Shown here in pieces: positions 46,225 through 55,577 of a stretch of DNA of 64,000 bases. The first letter of the stretch is position 1, and each line of letters begins with the position of its first letter. The DNA lies in assembly GCF_020731415.2 (NCBI RefSeq), contig NZ_CP088273.1, positions 3,043,001 to 3,107,000 of the forward strand. The letters are read 5' to 3'. The position numbers were made by a program, and so were the translations under genes. This stretch comes from Phyllobacterium sp. T1293. GTDB lineage: Bacteria > Pseudomonadota > Alphaproteobacteria > Rhizobiales > Rhizobiaceae. The notes under the pieces are model-generated. The model saw only the letters and a list, made by a program, of their open reading frames with translations. It did no database searches and had not been told where the DNA came from.

Positions 46225-47094
46225 TCATTCCTTCATTCCCCATTTTTGAATCGTATGGCGTTCGATCGTCTGAAAGACGAGGTTCTCAACGACAAGACCA
46301 ATGATAATGACGGTCAGCAATCCGGCAAATACAGCCGGAATGTCGAGCAGATTGCGGTTCTCGAAGATGAACCAGCCAAGGCCGCCCTGCCCCGATGAAA
46401 CGCCAAATACGAGTTCGGCTGCAATCAGCGTGCGCCAGGCAAAAGCCCAACCGATCTTCAATCCAGTTAGAATTGACGGAAAAGCCGCTGGCACCAGAAT
46501 CCGCAAAACGTAGGAAAGCCCCGTCAGTCCATAATTTCCGCCCACCATACGCAGGGTTCTGGAAACACCGAGAAACCCCGCATGGGTGTTGAGCGCCACA
46601 GCCCAGAGCACAGAATGGATAAGAACGAAGACAAGGCTGGAAGCACCGAGACCAAACCAGATCAGGGCCAGCGGCAGCAGCGAGATGGCGGGCAACGGAT
46701 TGAACATCGCCGTCATGGTTTCGAGAAAGTCGGTGCCTATACGCGTATTGATCGCGAGAATGGTCAACAGCGCGGCGAGTGCCGTGCCCGCCACATATCC
46801 AGTTATCAGTACTTGAAGTGTTGTCCAGATGCGCGCTGGCAATACGCCATCGGCAAAACGATCATACATCGTAATGAGTGTATCGCTGAGCGTCGGGAAC
46901 AGCAGAGGGTTATCGAGGTAAACAGCATATGCTTGCCAGATCAATGCCAGCAGGATGATCAGCACCGTCTTGCGTACGGCACTGATGCCCCACACCAGTT
47001 CCAGTGTTCCAAGTTTCTGTTCGACCTCAGCCACATTGGCATGCGGCCGGTTTGCCGTGACATCGGAAGCGAGTATGATTTGCGGATTGGCCAT
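46225..47094 (-). CDS. ABC transporter permease, NitT/TauT (SsuC/TauC) family
   Basis: 289-aa inner-membrane permease with about six hydrophobic helices (first near residues 42-60). The cytoplasmic EAA-type loop for contact with the ATPase is seen around NYGLTGLSYVLRILVPAAFPSILTGLK. Relatives carry sulfonates, nitrate, taurine or thiamine precursors. I chose ATG 47094, four bases after the ATPase stop, over a start about 60 codons upstream that would overlap that gene. Substrate unknown; context suggests an organic acid. Confidence 0.92.
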   Translation of the reverse strand: MANPQIILASDVTANRPHANVAEVEQKLGTLELVWGISAVRKTVLIILLALIWQAYAVYLDNPLLFPTLSDTLITMYDRFADGVLPARIWTTLQVLITGYVAGTALAALLTILAINTRIGTDFLETMTAMFNPLPAISLLPLALIWFGLGASSLVFVLIHSVLWAVALNTHAGFLGVSRTLRMVGGNYGLTGLSYVLRILVPAAFPSILTGLKIGWAFAWRTLIAAELVFGVSSGQGGLGWFIFENRNLLDIPAVFAGLLTVIIIGLVVENLVFQTIERHTIQKWGMKE

Positions 47095-47098
47095 AGTG

Positions 47099-47932
47099 TT
47101 ATTCCCTGTGACCCGGTTCGGAGAACAGCAGATTGTGAATATCGCGTTCCAGTGCAGCGGCACTGCCGTCATCTGTGCGCGCCTGATCAACATCGATAAC
47201 TTCGGCCTTGACGCGCCCCGGATGTGGCGAGAGCAGAAGAATCCGATTGGAAATCTTGATGGCTTCGGCAATCGAGTGGGTCACGAAGATGACGGTGAAT
47301 TTCGTATCGTCCCAAAGCTGTAGAAGCTCATCCTGCATCTGGCGGCGGGTGAGTGCGTCAAGGGCAGCAAAGGGTTCGTCCATCAGCAGGATATCCGGTT
47401 GCATGGCCATGCCTCGGGCGATAGCCACACGCTGTTTCATGCCGCCTGACAATGTATGGGGATAGCTATCAGCAGCGCGTGTCAGCTTCACCTTGTCGAT
47501 ATAATCGCGTGCCCTTTCTTCCGCTTCGGCGCGCGGTAATTTCCGCGCAACCAGCAAAGGAAACATCACATTTTCGAGCACCGTCTTCCAAGGCAGGAGC
47601 TGGTCGAACTCCTGAAAAACCATCATGCGATCAGCACCGGGCTTTTTAACGGGGCGTCCATTAATATGAATGGAACCGCTGACCGGCGTCATATAGCCGC
47701 CGACGGCCTTCAAAAGCGTAGACTTGCCACAACCGGATGGTCCCAGAAGAACGAAGCGATCGGACTGTTCGACGGAAAAACTCACATCTTCAGTCGCTGT
47801 AACCAACAGATTTGGCGTCTTGTACCGCAGCGTTACCTTATCGACAGTGAGAAGCGATCTAATCGCCTCTTGCCTGTTGGCATTTGCGGTTTCGGTTATT
47901 CCATGGGTCATTCGCGGAGTAGCCTGTAACAT
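47099..47932 (-). CDS. ABC transporter ATP-binding protein, NitT/TauT family
   Basis: 277-aa ATPase with Walker A LLGPSGCGKSTLLKA, Q-loop VFQEFDQLLPWKTV, signature LSGGMKQRVAIARG, Walker B ILLMDEPFAALD and H-loop VTHSIAEA, in the TauB/SsuB pattern. The ATG at 47932 is supported by GGAG six bases upstream; ATGs at 47944 and 47962 are less well placed. It precedes the permease by four bases and follows the binding-protein gene by 68 bp. Confidence 0.94.
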   Translation of the reverse strand: MLQATPRMTHGITETANANRQEAIRSLLTVDKVTLRYKTPNLLVTATEDVSFSVEQSDRFVLLGPSGCGKSTLLKAVGGYMTPVSGSIHINGRPVKKPGADRMMVFQEFDQLLPWKTVLENVMFPLLVARKLPRAEAEERARDYIDKVKLTRAADSYPHTLSGGMKQRVAIARGMAMQPDILLMDEPFAALDALTRRQMQDELLQLWDDTKFTVIFVTHSIAEAIKISNRILLLSPHPGRVKAEVIDVDQARTDDGSAAALERDIHNLLFSEPGHRE

Positions 47933-48000
47933 ATCGGGCTCCATAGATTTGAACGGGCGCAACCACGGCAGATGTGCCGGGGCGCTTGCTTGTCCGGAGG

Positions 48001-49002
48001 TCAGTTGCCTTTAAGATCAGCGGATTCAGGCAGATAATAATCTGTCCAGGCCGCTGGCATTGTCTTGAGCGTCCCGAGCCTGTGCAGGTGCGCCGCGAAC
48101 TTCATCGTCCCCTGAGGGTCGGTGCGGAATTCCATCATGTCTGGCTGTTCAAGGATTTTCACCAGCGCATCAAGATCCGTCTTATCACCGGATATTTGCT
48201 TGTATTCACTCAAGGCTTCCCGTGGATTCTTCTTGATCAGGTCAATTGCTTCGACCGTCGCTTCCCGCAATGCCTTGACAAGCACCGGATTAGACTCGGC
48301 AAAAGCTGTCGTGGTGAAAAAAGTTGCCTGTGTCAGCGGCCCGCCAATAATGTCCTTGGAATTGGCGACGACGTGATTTCCCGCGGCAATCTCAATATAT
48401 TGAAACGGCGGGGCAGAAAAATGACTGGCCACTTCATGATTCTTGTTTGCCAGTGCCGCCATTGCGTCGGGATGGCCAAGCTGCACGGTGTTCGGATCGA
48501 AATGCTTGGTATCAGCTTCCCCAAACATTTGCGCCGCAGCCATTTGCAGCAAAATTGCCTGTGTTGAAACGCCCACTGTCGGCACGGCAATCTTGTCGGT
48601 CGGCCCGATATCTTTCAACGATTTGATCCTGAGATCGCGGGATACAAGGATGACAGGCTGCGCCGAGCTGGTGATTATCCCCTTTACCTTTCCGCGCGTC
48701 CTGTCCCACAGGAGCAGCAGATTGCCCGTGCCTGTATTGACCACATCGACATTGCCTGACAGCAACGCATCGGTTTGCGCACCGCCGCCGCTGAAGGTCC
48801 GCCAATTGACGGTGACGCCCTTGAGCCCATCTTCCGCCGCGTGTTTTTCAATGAGCTTCTGCGTCTCCATGACATGACTTGCCAGATAGAGAATTCCCGG
48901 CTGCCGCGTGATCGAAATCTCGGTCTTTTGCTGAGCGTGCGCCGCAGAGCACAAACCTAATATCAAACCAAGTGCGGTAATCCCGCGAACAAGCAATCGC
49001 AT
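48001..49002 (-). CDS. ABC transporter substrate-binding protein, NitT/TauT family
   Basis: 333-aa secreted periplasmic binding protein. The signal peptide spans residues 1 to about 24 (basic start MRLLVRG, hydrophobic core, cleavage near SAAHA|QQ). The mature protein resembles the SsuA/TauA/NMT1 class, with SGNVDVVNTGTGNLLLLWDR and IAVPTVGVSTQAILLQMAA as ligand-site regions. GGGAGGAA before the ATG at 49002 decides the start. It is the first gene of the operon, divergent from the GntR regulator. Confidence 0.92.
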   Translation of the reverse strand: MRLLVRGITALGLILGLCSAAHAQQKTEISITRQPGILYLASHVMETQKLIEKHAAEDGLKGVTVNWRTFSGGGAQTDALLSGNVDVVNTGTGNLLLLWDRTRGKVKGIITSSAQPVILVSRDLRIKSLKDIGPTDKIAVPTVGVSTQAILLQMAAAQMFGEADTKHFDPNTVQLGHPDAMAALANKNHEVASHFSAPPFQYIEIAAGNHVVANSKDIIGGPLTQATFFTTTAFAESNPVLVKALREATVEAIDLIKKNPREALSEYKQISGDKTDLDALVKILEQPDMMEFRTDPQGTMKFAAHLHRLGTLKTMPAAWTDYYLPESADLKGN

Positions 49003-49074
49003 TTCTTCCTCCCGATTATTTATTTGATTTCCGATCGGCGACGATCCTCCATCCTCGCTTATCTGCATTAAAGC

Positions 49075-49088
49075 ACTAATGCATCAGT
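49075..49088. promoter_or_regulatory. Near-palindrome in the GntR/ABC divergent promoter, candidate operator
   Basis: ACTAATGCATCAGT is symmetric at 12 of 14 positions and sits midway between the binding-protein start (49002) and the GntR start (49143). AT-rich palindromes of this size are usual targets of FadR-type GntR proteins. Confidence 0.45.
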
Positions 49089-49142
49089 ACATCAACAAAA
49101 CAATTGTGCTAATGTCGCGGGGAGCAAACGAGAGAATCAGAC

Positions 49143-49835
49143 ATGAGCGACAGGGTGAACGGCGGCATTCTGGATCGGACCCGGCAAGTGGCCCATCAAA
49201 TCCATGAAATATTGCGCGAGCGGATTCTCGCGGTGGAGCTTGTTCCGGGAACCATCTTGTCGCGCGCATCCCTGCAGCTGGAATTTGGAGTCAGTCAGAC
49301 ACCTGTCAGGGACGCACTAATGCGCCTGGAAGAGGAAGGGATCGTTGAAGTCTATCCGCAATACGCCACCGTGGTTGCACGAATTGACATCAACCATGCA
49401 CGGCAAGCGCAGTTTCTGAGACTTTCAATTGAACTGGAAGCCGTGCGGCGATTGACTTTGGAATGTCCCGAACAATTGGCTGATGACCTCGATCATGTTT
49501 TGACCCGCCAGCAAATGGTCGCCTCCCCGCAGACATTTGATCTGTTCGATACGCTCGACAAGGAATTTCACCACAAAATTTACGAACGAGCCAACATTCT
49601 CAATCTGTGGGCGACGGTGCGTCGCCAAAGCGTGCATCTTGATCGCCTGCGCCGCCTCAACCTCCCCATGCCCGGAAAGATGCAGACGGTCTTGGCCGAT
49701 CACAAAGGCATCATCGATGCGATCAGATCGAAAAATCCCGTCGCAGCGGAGAGTGCCGTTCGCAAACATCTTTCCGGAACACTGTCCATCATTGATCTCA
49801 TCAGTGAGCAGTTTCCCGACTACGTCCGCCGGTGA
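49143..49835 (+). CDS. GntR family transcriptional regulator (FCD/FadR subfamily)
   Basis: 230-aa regulator with an N-terminal winged helix (about 12-80; ILSRASLQLEFGVSQTPVRD is the GntR signature) and an all-helical FCD ligand domain. Metal or ligand His residues occur in EFHHKIYE, VLADHKGIIDAI and AVRKHLSG, the usual FCD pattern for sensing organic acids. It is divergent from the ABC-dehydratase-RraA operon and most likely represses it until the substrate is present. Confidence 0.93.
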   Translation: MSDRVNGGILDRTRQVAHQIHEILRERILAVELVPGTILSRASLQLEFGVSQTPVRDALMRLEEEGIVEVYPQYATVVARIDINHARQAQFLRLSIELEAVRRLTLECPEQLADDLDHVLTRQQMVASPQTFDLFDTLDKEFHHKIYERANILNLWATVRRQSVHLDRLRRLNLPMPGKMQTVLADHKGIIDAIRSKNPVAAESAVRKHLSGTLSIIDLISEQFPDYVRR

Positions 49836-49873
49836 CGCACAAGGCAAACCCGCCCTGTGGATTTTGATCATTT

Positions 49874-49915
49874 AAAACGATTTAGATATTTTTTAAATTC
49901 TTTAAATCGATTAAA
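49874..49915. promoter_or_regulatory. Two CG-centred half-palindromes upstream of pckA
   Basis: AAAACGATTT (49874-49883) and AAATCGATTAAA (49904-49915) lie in a very AT-rich tract with their CG centres exactly 30 bp apart, about three turns. CG-centred AT-rich palindromes are typical of LacI-family sites; pckA of Sinorhizobium is known to be under a LacI-family regulator (PckR). The match is by type only. Confidence 0.4.
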
Positions 49916-50034
49916 CATTTGATACTACTCATTTTTTCTGCTTTTGACGTGATGTACCCGCATTCATGCTGGAAGATGTGTGAGGCGGCGCATTCTAATA
50001 TTGACCCTGAACCTTCTTAAACAATGGCGGACAC

Positions 50035-51648
50035 ATGACTAGAGAGACCGGTATCCATAACGCGGCGATCGCGCTCGGCACCTCAGGCTTGAAGGAGCTT
50101 TCGGCGGTCTATTATAATTTCGGAGCCGCTGAGCTTTACGAAGAGACTTTGCGCCGCGGCGAAGCACAGCTGACGGCACAAGGCGCACTGGTTGCAAAGA
50201 CCGGCCAGCACACGGGCCGCTCGCCCAAGGACAAGTTTGTCGTGCGCGATGCGTCGACCGAAGATCACGTCTGGTGGGATAACAATGCCCCGATGACACC
50301 AGAGGCGTTTGAGCTTCTTTATGCAGACTTTGCCGAACATGCCAAAGGCAAGGAAGTTTTTGTTCAGGACCTCATTGGCGGTGCTGACAAGGATTACAGC
50401 CTGAACACGCGCGTCATCACGGAATTTGCGTGGCATTCCCTGTTCATTCGCAATCTTCTGATCCGTCCGGAACGCGAAGCACTGGCGGGTTTCGTGCCAA
50501 AAATGACAATCATTGATCTGCCTTCATTCCGCGCCGATCCCAAGCGGCACGGAACGCGAACTGAAACGGTCATTGCCGTTGATCTGACACGCATGATCGT
50601 TCTCATCGGCGGCTCGGCCTATGCGGGTGAAATGAAGAAGTCTGTTTTCACCGCCCTGAACTATCTCCTGCCTGCCAAGGGCGTCATGCCTATGCATTGC
50701 TCGGCCAATGAAGGTCCGGATGGTGATGCGGCAGTGTTTTTCGGTCTTTCCGGCACCGGTAAGACGACGCTTTCGGCTGACCCAACCCGCACATTGATCG
50801 GCGATGACGAACATGGCTGGGGCGAACACGGCGTTTTCAACTTCGAAGGCGGCTGCTACGCCAAGACAATCCGGCTTTCGGCTGAAGCAGAGCCGGAAAT
50901 CTACGCCACAACACAGCGTTTCGGCACTGTTCTTGAGAATGTTGTTCTCGATGAAAACCGGGTTCCGGATTTCAATGATGGCTCCCTGACCGAGAACACG
51001 CGCTGCGCCTATCCGCTGGATTTCATTCCGAACGCGTCCAAGACGGGCAAAGCGGGCCACCCGAAGAATATCATCATGCTGACGGCAGATGCTTTCGGTG
51101 TGATGCCGCCCATTGCCAAGCTGACGCCAGCGCAGGCCATGTACCACTTCCTTTCCGGATATACGGCAAAGGTCGCTGGCACTGAACGCGGTGTCACGGA
51201 ACCGGAAGCGACTTTCTCGACCTGTTTCGGTGCGCCGTTCATGCCCCGACACCCTTCGGAATATGGCAATCTCCTGCGCCAGCTTATTGCTGAACATGGT
51301 GTTGATTGCTGGCTGGTCAATACTGGCTGGACCGGTGGTGCCTATGGAACAGGCAAGCGCATGCCCATCAAGGCGACACGCGCTCTTCTGAGTGCCGCTC
51401 TTGACGGTTCGCTCAAGGACGCAGAGTTCCGCACAGATCCGAACTTCGGTTTTGCCGTACCGGTTGCTGTACCCGGTGTGGACACATCGATTCTCGATCC
51501 ACGTTCGACCTGGGCTGACAAGCAGGCTTACGATGCCCAAGCCAAGAAGCTGGTTGGCATGTTTGTCACCAATTTCGGCAAGTTCGAAAGTCACGTCGAT
51601 AGCGATATCCGCGCTGCGGCTCCGCACACGCCAGTTGCTGCCGAGTAG
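50035..51648 (+). CDS. pckA: Phosphoenolpyruvate carboxykinase (ATP)
   Basis: Makes PEP from oxaloacetate and ATP, the first step of gluconeogenesis, needed for growth on succinate and other organic acids. At 537 aa, it has the substrate site GRSPKDKF, the kinase-1a P-loop [16 protein letters not shown], the metal site LIGDDEHGW and the adenine-binding [12 protein letters not shown]. Its own terminator follows. The gene lies 0.2 kb beyond the GntR gene; in related rhizobia pckA is next to chvI, so the catabolic cassette separates the two here. Confidence 0.99.
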   Translation: MTRETGIHNAAIALGTSGLKELSAVYYNFGAAELYEETLRRGEAQLTAQGALVAKTGQHTGRSPKDKFVVRDASTEDHVWWDNNAPMTPEAFELLYADFAEHAKGKEVFVQDLIGGADKDYSLNTRVITEFAWHSLFIRNLLIRPEREALAGFVPKMTIIDLPSFRADPKRHGTRTETVIAVDLTRMIVLIGGSAYAGEMKKSVFTALNYLLPAKGVMPMHCSANEGPDGDAAVFFGLSGTGKTTLSADPTRTLIGDDEHGWGEHGVFNFEGGCYAKTIRLSAEAEPEIYATTQRFGTVLENVVLDENRVPDFNDGSLTENTRCAYPLDFIPNASKTGKAGHPKNIIMLTADAFGVMPPIAKLTPAQAMYHFLSGYTAKVAGTERGVTEPEATFSTCFGAPFMPRHPSEYGNLLRQLIAEHGVDCWLVNTGWTGGAYGTGKRMPIKATRALLSAALDGSLKDAEFRTDPNFGFAVPVAVPGVDTSILDPRSTWADKQAYDAQAKKLVGMFVTNFGKFESHVDSDIRAAAPHTPVAAE

Positions 51649-51671
51649 TCCGGGTTCCACTTCCCAAACTG

Positions 51672-51702
51672 AAGCCCCGCTGTTCACCAGCGGGGCTTTT
51701 TT
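51672..51702 (+). terminator. Terminator of pckA
   Basis: Stem AAGCCCCGCTG/CAGCGGGGCTT, 5-base loop, then TTTTTTG, 23 bases after the stop. Confidence 0.95.
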
Positions 51703-51759
51703 GTTTTCCCTCTCGCAAAGGCGCTTTCCGGCCGGAAAAGATTAGGGTACCAATCCCGC

Positions 51760-52197
51760 ATGGAAGAGAACCGCAACCAGATCAAAATCACCAACCGGAT
51801 CTACGTCCACGAGGATGATCTGGAGGAGAGTTTCATTCGCTCCGCTGGCCCGGGCGGACAGAACGTCAACAAGGTTTCCACAGCCGTGCAATTGCGATTT
51901 TTCGCAGCACGGGCAGGGCTGCCCGACGAAGTGCTGGCACGGCTTTTGAAACTTGCTGGTCAAAGGGGCACCAAGGATGGTGACGTGCTCATCGAAGCCA
52001 GCCGGTTTCGCACCCAGGAGCGCAATCGGGAAGATGCACGCGAACGTATGATTGCCCTGATTGCCAAAGCAGCAGAACCACCACCGCCGCCACGCAAGAA
52101 AACCAGACCGACAAAAGGGTCTATCGAGCGCCGCCTTAAAGTAAAAGCGGGCCGTTCTGACGTGAAAAAGATGCGCGGACGGGTCAAAGGAGATTAG
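51760..52197 (+). CDS. arfB: Alternative ribosome-rescue factor ArfB (peptidyl-tRNA hydrolase)
   Basis: 145-aa class-I release-factor-like protein that frees peptides from stalled ribosomes without needing a stop codon. The catalytic GGQ is at residues 32-34 in SAGPGGQNVNK. The C-terminal tail (from about 108) is rich in Pro then Lys and Arg; in ArfB this tail enters the empty mRNA channel. There is no codon-recognition domain, which separates it from PrfA and PrfB. Confidence 0.95.
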   Translation: MEENRNQIKITNRIYVHEDDLEESFIRSAGPGGQNVNKVSTAVQLRFFAARAGLPDEVLARLLKLAGQRGTKDGDVLIEASRFRTQERNREDARERMIALIAKAAEPPPPPRKKTRPTKGSIERRLKVKAGRSDVKKMRGRVKGD

Positions 52198-52306
52198 TGT
52201 CGGGAACAGAACGTGACTGAACGTTGTTATTCTTTGCTTTTCAAGCTCGCCGGGTAATGTAACAACCCTAACCGTCGGTTTGAACAATCAACAAGGAGAG
52301 CCAGAC

Positions 52307-52765
52307 ATGGGACTATTCGATTTTGTTAAATCAGTCGGCAAGAAAGTCGGTATCGGTGGTGACGAGCCTCAGGCAGACGATCTGAAAAAAGAGCTTGATT
52401 CGCACAACCTCGGTACTGATAAGGTCGACGTTGTGGTCGAAGGCGACAAGGCTATCCTCAAGGGCAGCGTCACCAATCAGGAAATTCTGGAAAAGGCCAT
52501 TATTGCTGTCGGCAATTCACTCGGCGTTTCCAAAGTCGATACTGGCGGGCTCGCGGTCGATAACACCACCACCGGTTCTGTCGCCAAAGACCCGGTTTTC
52601 TACACCGTCAAAAAAGGCGATAATTTGTGGAAGATCGCCGAAGCGGTCTATGGCAAAGGCAAGGGCGTGAAGAACACGGCAATCTTCGAAGCCAACAAGC
52701 CGATGCTGACCAGCCCGGACAAGATTTATCCCGGACAGGTCCTGCGCATTCCGTCGATCGACTGA
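52307..52765 (+). CDS. BON and LysM domain protein (YgaU/Kbp-like)
   Basis: 152-aa protein with an N-terminal start MGLFDFVKSVGKK, a BON domain (about 25-80, DVVVEGDKAILKGSVTNQEI) and a C-terminal LysM domain (about 100-150, FYTVKKGDNLWKIAEAVYG to IYPGQVLRIPSID). This layout equals E. coli Kbp (YgaU), a cytoplasmic potassium-binding protein. No signal peptide is present, consistent with a cytoplasmic role despite LysM. The ATG at 52307 follows AAGGAGAG; a terminator follows the gene. Confidence 0.92.
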   Translation: MGLFDFVKSVGKKVGIGGDEPQADDLKKELDSHNLGTDKVDVVVEGDKAILKGSVTNQEILEKAIIAVGNSLGVSKVDTGGLAVDNTTTGSVAKDPVFYTVKKGDNLWKIAEAVYGKGKGVKNTAIFEANKPMLTSPDKIYPGQVLRIPSID

Positions 52766-52782
52766 TCGCGTCGAACGCATAC

Positions 52783-52819
52783 AAAGACCCGGCCTTCTTT
52801 CACGTCCGGGTCTTTGTTT
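52783..52819 (+). terminator. Terminator after the LysM gene
   Basis: Stem AAAGACCCGG/CCGGGTCTTT with a 13-base loop, then GTTT. Confidence 0.85.
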
Positions 52820-52839
52820 CTCATTAATCAGGTCACGCC

Positions 52840-53454
52840 ATGCTACTGCTTGCGCCCGGCATCCGATATTTTCCCGATTATCTTGATTTGAACGAGCAAT
52901 CCGCTCTGGTTGAAGAGATCAGGACCATCGTTGCCGAAGCACCGCTCTATATCCCCGTCATGCCCAAAACTGGCAAGGAAATGAGCGTGCGCATGACCAA
53001 TTGCGGTTCACTTGGCTGGGTGACGGATAAGGAACGCGGCTACCGCTATCAGGCCATTCATCCGGCCACGCAAAAGCCATGGCCAGCTATCCCGCAGCGC
53101 CTGCTCACCCTTTGGAACAAGGTTGGAGATTTCGCGCTTCCACCAGAAGCCTGCCTCGTCAATTTTTATGCTGAAACCGCAAAGATGGGTTTGCATCAGG
53201 ATCGCGACGAACAGAACCTCGTTGCTCCTGTCGTTTCCGTATCCTTGGGTGACACCTGCCTTTTTCGCTTTGGCGGAACCGAACGCAATGACAAGACACA
53301 ATCCATCAAACTCAAGAGTGGTGATGTGATTGTACTGGGCGGTGAAGGCCGCCTTGCATTTCACGGCGTCGACCGCATCTATCCCGGCACATCGACGCTT
53401 CTGAAAAATACCGGCCGCATTAACCTGACGCTGCGGCGGGTTACAGCTTCCTGA
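52840..53454 (+). CDS. alkB: DNA oxidative demethylase AlkB
   Basis: 204-aa Fe(II)/2-oxoglutarate dioxygenase that repairs 1-methyladenine and 3-methylcytosine in DNA and RNA. Iron ligands H119 and D121 (GLHQDRDE) and H175 (AFHGVDR), and the 2-oxoglutarate arginines R193 and R199 (GRINLTLRR), match E. coli AlkB. Its last 14 bases overlap the end of coaA on the other strand. It is a single-gene unit, with no ada-like gene next to it. Confidence 0.96.
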   Translation: MLLLAPGIRYFPDYLDLNEQSALVEEIRTIVAEAPLYIPVMPKTGKEMSVRMTNCGSLGWVTDKERGYRYQAIHPATQKPWPAIPQRLLTLWNKVGDFALPPEACLVNFYAETAKMGLHQDRDEQNLVAPVVSVSLGDTCLFRFGGTERNDKTQSIKLKSGDVIVLGGEGRLAFHGVDRIYPGTSTLLKNTGRINLTLRRVTAS

Positions 53455-54397
53455 GCGCGACTTCCTCAATGAGATGATTGCCGCCCTTGCGCAAGATGAG
53501 GTCCGCACGGGGACGCGTCGGCAGGATATTATCCTTCAGGTTCTTCAGATTGATGCTGTTCCAAAGATTCTCGGCGATCGCGAGGGCGGAATCGTCCGAT
53601 ATGGTCGAGTAACGATGGAAGAAGGAGCTGGGGTCCTTAAAGGCCGTTTCCCGCAGTCGCATGAAACGGTGGATGTACCACTTGTGAATCTGCTCTTCAT
53701 CCGCATCGATATAGATCGAGAAATCGAAGAAGTCGGAAACGAATGGCACCATTTTTCCATCTTCCGGCAGGTCACGAACCTGCAGCACATTGATGCCTTC
53801 GAAGATCAGAATATCAGGTGCGTCAACGGTCTGGTACATTCCCGGCAGCACATCATAGGTCAAATGCGAATAGAGTGGCGCATTGACATTGCGCTGGCCA
53901 GCCTTGATCTGCGACAGGAATCGCAGGAGCATGCCGACATCATAGCTTTCCGGGAAACCCTTGCGCTCCATCAGGCCTTTCGAACGCAAGACATCGTTCG
54001 GATAAAGAAAGCCGTCGGTTGTGACCAGATCGACCTTGGGGCTCGAAGGCCAGCGGGCGAGAAGTTCCTTCAGAATACGGGCCGTTGTTGACTTGCCAAC
54101 AGCAACGGAACCGGCAATGCCAATGATAAAGGGTGTCTTGAAGGCATCACCCGTGTTGAGAAACTGGCGGCGCTGGTAAAACAACAGCTGGCTGGCTTCC
54201 ACATGGGCAGACAGAAGCCGTGATAATGACAGGTAAATCCGGTTCACCTCGTCAAGGTCGATGGGATCGCCGAGCGAACGCAGGCGCTTGACCTCATCAT
54301 AGGTCAGCGTCATCGGCGTGTCGGCACGAAACTCCGCCCAGCGCTCGGCGCTGAAAAACCGGTAGGGCGAAAATTCGCTGGGTGCCAGCTGATCCAT
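53441..54397 (-). CDS. coaA: Type I pantothenate kinase
   Basis: First step of coenzyme A synthesis, phosphorylating pantothenate with ATP. The P-loop GSVAVGKS is at residues 96-103; [16 protein letters not shown] and [13 protein letters not shown] are family motifs. The ATG at 54397 ([15 protein letters not shown]) gives 318 aa and fits relatives; an in-frame ATG at 54442 is possible. It is the last gene of the his cluster, 53 bp after hisE. Confidence 0.98.
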   Translation of the reverse strand: MDQLAPSEFSPYRFFSAERWAEFRADTPMTLTYDEVKRLRSLGDPIDLDEVNRIYLSLSRLLSAHVEASQLLFYQRRQFLNTGDAFKTPFIIGIAGSVAVGKSTTARILKELLARWPSSPKVDLVTTDGFLYPNDVLRSKGLMERKGFPESYDVGMLLRFLSQIKAGQRNVNAPLYSHLTYDVLPGMYQTVDAPDILIFEGINVLQVRDLPEDGKMVPFVSDFFDFSIYIDADEEQIHKWYIHRFMRLRETAFKDPSSFFHRYSTISDDSALAIAENLWNSINLKNLKDNILPTRPRADLILRKGGNHLIEEVALRKL

Positions 54398-54450
54398 GAC
54401 GTCCCCATCCCTTTGTCGTTCTAGCGCCTGTGATTTAAACATGGCTCTGC

Positions 54451-54774
54451 TCAACCATGCTCACGGGCGGCTTTTTCTTCAAGCCCGGTTTGCGCCGTAC
54501 GTCGTTCCAGTTCTTTGAGGACGTCATCAAGTTTGACTCCGGAAAGTCCAAGAACAACAAGTAGATGATAGAGCAAATCTGCGCTTTCGGAAACAACGCC
54601 TTGCGCATCTCCAGACACGGCTGCAATAACCGTCTCAACAGCCTCTTCGCCAAGCTTCTGGCTCGCTTTGCCGATGCCCTTGGCATAGAGGCTGGCCGTA
54701 TAGGATTTGGTATCCGAAGAAGCAGCCCGTTCGGCGACGATACGCTCAAGATCGGCAAGCGTGAATGCTGTCAT
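54451..54774 (-). CDS. hisE: Phosphoribosyl-ATP diphosphatase
   Basis: Second step of histidine synthesis, hydrolysing PR-ATP to PR-AMP. 107-aa all-alpha MazG-like protein with [16 protein letters not shown] (metal-binding Glu residues) and [13 protein letters not shown] (Glu and Asp of the metal site). It overlaps hisF as ATGA. HisI is not fused and is not in this window. Confidence 0.97.
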   Translation of the reverse strand: MTAFTLADLERIVAERAASSDTKSYTASLYAKGIGKASQKLGEEAVETVIAAVSGDAQGVVSESADLLYHLLVVLGLSGVKLDDVLKELERRTAQTGLEEKAAREHG

Positions 54775-55577
54775 CGTGCAACTCCGGTGAATGGGCGGAT
54801 GGGATCAAGCCGCATGGGAATGCCCGCTGCTGCCATATGTGCTTTCGCCTCGCCGATCGTATAGGTGCCAAAATGGAATATGGATGCGGCAAGCACTGCC
54901 GTGGCATGGCCCTCGAGAATGCCTTCGACCATGTGGTCAAGATTACCAACGCCGCCGGAAGCAATAACAGGCACACGTACTGCATCGGCAATAGCTCGCG
55001 TTACCGGAATGTCGTAACCGATCTTTGAACCATCGCGATCCATTGACGTCAGAAGGATTTCGCCAGCACCAAGGTCAACCACCTTGCGGGCAAATTCAAT
55101 TGCATCAATGCCGGTTGCCTGCCGCCCGCCATGGGTGAATATTTCCCAGCGATCGATTTCACCGACTTTTGACACTTTCTTGGCATCAATCGCAACGACA
55201 ATGCATTGATTGCCGAATTTATCAGCCGCCTCGGCGATAAACTCCGGATTTTTCACCGCTGCCGTGTTGATTGAAACCTTGTCGGCACCCGCAAGCAACA
55301 GTTTGCGAATATCAGCAACTGTCCGAACCCCGCCACCAACGGTCAGCGGCATGAAACACTGTTCGGCGGTGCGGGCCACCACATCGAATATGGTTTCGCG
55401 ATTATCTGATGAAGCGGTGATATCGAGAAAACACAGCTCGTCTGCACCCGCAGCATCATAGGCCTTGGCCGCTTCAACGGGATCACCAGCGTCAACAAGA
55501 TCGACAAAGTTGACGCCTTTGACGACACGTCCATCTTTCACATCGAGACAGGGAATAACGCGGGCTTTGAGGGTCAT
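54771..55577 (-). CDS. hisF: Imidazole glycerol phosphate synthase subunit HisF
   Basis: Cyclase half of IGP synthase, using ammonia from HisH to form the imidazole ring. TIM barrel of 268 aa with catalytic Asp 11 in [15 protein letters not shown] and the second Asp in [14 protein letters not shown], and two phosphate loops (VGGGVRT and ASGGVGN). It overlaps hisA and hisE by four bases each. Confidence 0.98.
   Translation of the reverse strand: MTLKARVIPCLDVKDGRVVKGVNFVDLVDAGDPVEAAKAYDAAGADELCFLDITASSDNRETIFDVVARTAEQCFMPLTVGGGVRTVADIRKLLLAGADKVSINTAAVKNPEFIAEAADKFGNQCIVVAIDAKKVSKVGEIDRWEIFTHGGRQATGIDAIEFARKVVDLGAGEILLTSMDRDGSKIGYDIPVTRAIADAVRVPVIASGGVGNLDHMVEGILEGHATAVLAASIFHFGTYTIGEAKAHMAAAGIPMRLDPIRPFTGVAR

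Noticed and set aside
50524..51687. Open frame of 387 codons on the minus strand opposite pckA
   Set aside because: pckA is complete and unmistakable; the antisense frame crosses the pckA terminator and shows no domain.
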